From positions 1-42,695 of the forward strand of contig CALUNB010000020.1 in the NCBI GenBank assembly GCA_944321885.1: a DNA stretch of 42,695 nucleotides, read 5' to 3'. A program made the position numbers and the translations under genes. This document shows, in pieces, positions 42,078 to 42,695 of the stretch. The notes beneath the pieces are model-generated. The model had not been told where the DNA came from. It saw only the letters and a program-made list of their open reading frames with translations, and ran no database searches. The stretch is from an uncultured Bacteroidales bacterium. Lineage in GTDB: Bacteria; Bacteroidota; Bacteroidia; Bacteroidales; P3. Every line of letters starts with the position of its first letter. Positions within the stretch are counted from its first letter, which is position 1.

Positions 42078-42695
42078 CTATCGTTTCACTATCTTGAAGA
42101 TTTGCGTCTGCCCATTCTGCAAAGTGAATTGCAGGAAGTAAACGCCCGGATTCATGTTCTCCATGGACAAGGAACGTGCTTCTTCCACATTCGACAGGAC
42201 AATACGGCCCGAAAGGTCGATGACCGACAAGGAGACGTATTCGCCTTGGATGTTCAGGCGGTCGTTGACCGGGTTGGGGTAAACCGAGATATCAGCGGTT
42301 TCCGTCCCGTTTTCATTGGCTACGTCGTGCAAGTCGATATAAGCCGCATCCGACATGATTTCCTGGCCCTGCGCGTAAACGGCGCTGACCACGTAATCGT
42401 ATTCGCCCAAAGCCACGTTGAGGTCTTCGTAGCTGAAAGAGGTCAGCAGGGTGTCGTTCAGCTTGGTGTCGTTACGGTAAACATTGAAACCTTGCAGGGT
42501 GAAGGATTCGCTGGTGGTCTTGACACCGTTCTCAATCGGGTTCGGTTCGCTTAATTTGATTTTTCCGGCGCTGAAGGCTACCTTCTGGATATAAGCGAGA
42601 GGATCGGCGGTCTTGGCAGCATTTTCCAAGTCGCGTTTGCGGACAACCAAGGCGTTGATGCAAAGGTTCGCATCCAGTGTCATGCCGCCTTGGGA
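42078..42695 (-). CDS. C-terminal part of a T9SS-exported protein
   Basis: The frame runs off the window, so only the last 205 residues are seen. They show an Fn3-like domain of the cleaved-adhesin/gingipain type (GFNVYRNDTKLND, then GEYDYVVSAVYAQG). The type A T9SS sorting domain follows: ISVYPNPVNDRLNIQG, LSVIDLSGRIVL, MNPGVYFLQF and the basic end FKIVKR. The protein is therefore exported through T9SS and anchored or released at the surface. The catalytic or binding part lies outside the window; a peptidase or adhesin is possible. Confidence 0.85.
   Translation of the reverse strand, partial: SQGGMTLDANLCINALVVRKRDLENAAKTADPLAYIQKVAFSAGKIKLSEPNPIENGVKTTSESFTLQGFNVYRNDTKLNDTLLTSFSYEDLNVALGEYDYVVSAVYAQGQEIMSDAAYIDLHDVANENGTETADISVYPNPVNDRLNIQGEYVSLSVIDLSGRIVLSNVEEARSLSMENMNPGVYFLQFTLQNGQTQIFKIVKR

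Overview
The window looks like chromosomal DNA of a Bacteroidota, most likely order Bacteroidales, of medium GC. The evidence is TAnnTTTG-type -7 promoter boxes ahead of many genes, two proteins ending in type IX secretion (T9SS) type A sorting domains, a BACON/FISUMP-type lipoprotein, a DUF4836-like lipoprotein, an AAA-ATPase-like/PD-(D/E)XK protein and typical Bacteroidales RpoN, L21 and L27. Genus and species cannot be read from the window.

Layout. 1-3670: two paralogous lipoproteins, the first with its start codon inside the end of a repeat element, then a BspA-like leucine-rich-repeat protein with a T9SS sorting domain, broken by a frameshift. 4177-16607: a surface-polysaccharide region holding an MBOAT O-acyltransferase with an AlgJ/AlgX-like SGNH partner, a decayed AlbA_2-type regulator on the minus strand, a Wzx flippase, two glycosyltransferases, two tandem paralogous polymerase-like membrane proteins, and an O-antigen ligase/polymerase (Wzy_C). 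16741-22585: rpoN, a giant AsmA-like protein, and rplU-rpmA. 22586-27444: small orphan ORFs, an inverted-repeat element, a DUF4836-like lipoprotein, a BACON/FISUMP-type lipoprotein on the minus strand and 77-bp tandem repeats. 27445-33134: a small conserved-looking protein, a YgiQ-type radical SAM protein, tRNA-His, a two-gene ThrE-type exporter with an overlapping winged-helix gene, and thiL. 33161-33655: a nest of three palindromic elements. 33671-42695: an AAA-ATPase-like/PD-(D/E)XK protein, a Cu-type P-type ATPase, a MATE exporter, a KamB-like P-loop protein, an MFS exporter and the C-terminal end of a T9SS-exported protein.

How it fits together. The polysaccharide genes supply acyl modification, glycosyl transfer, flipping, polymerisation and possibly ligation of a surface glycan. 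Because T9SS cargo can be anchored to A-LPS, this glycan may be linked to T9SS in this organism; that is inference. The rest is housekeeping and transport.

The most unusual content is the set of small non-coding palindromic elements. Five families are visible: a 193-bp element with 17-bp terminal inverted repeats (one full and one partial copy), a 97-99-bp element (two copies), a 191-bp element with perfect 20-bp arms (one copy), a roughly 125-bp hairpin, and a 77-bp unit that ends in a promoter-like TATCTTTG (three tandem copies and two diverged copies). Several sit exactly where they provide a start codon or a promoter box to the adjacent gene. I did not find a clear new defence or biosynthetic system. 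The repeat elements and the candidate RNA switch at 22964-23159 are the best candidates for something undescribed. All family assignments are by eye, without database searches.
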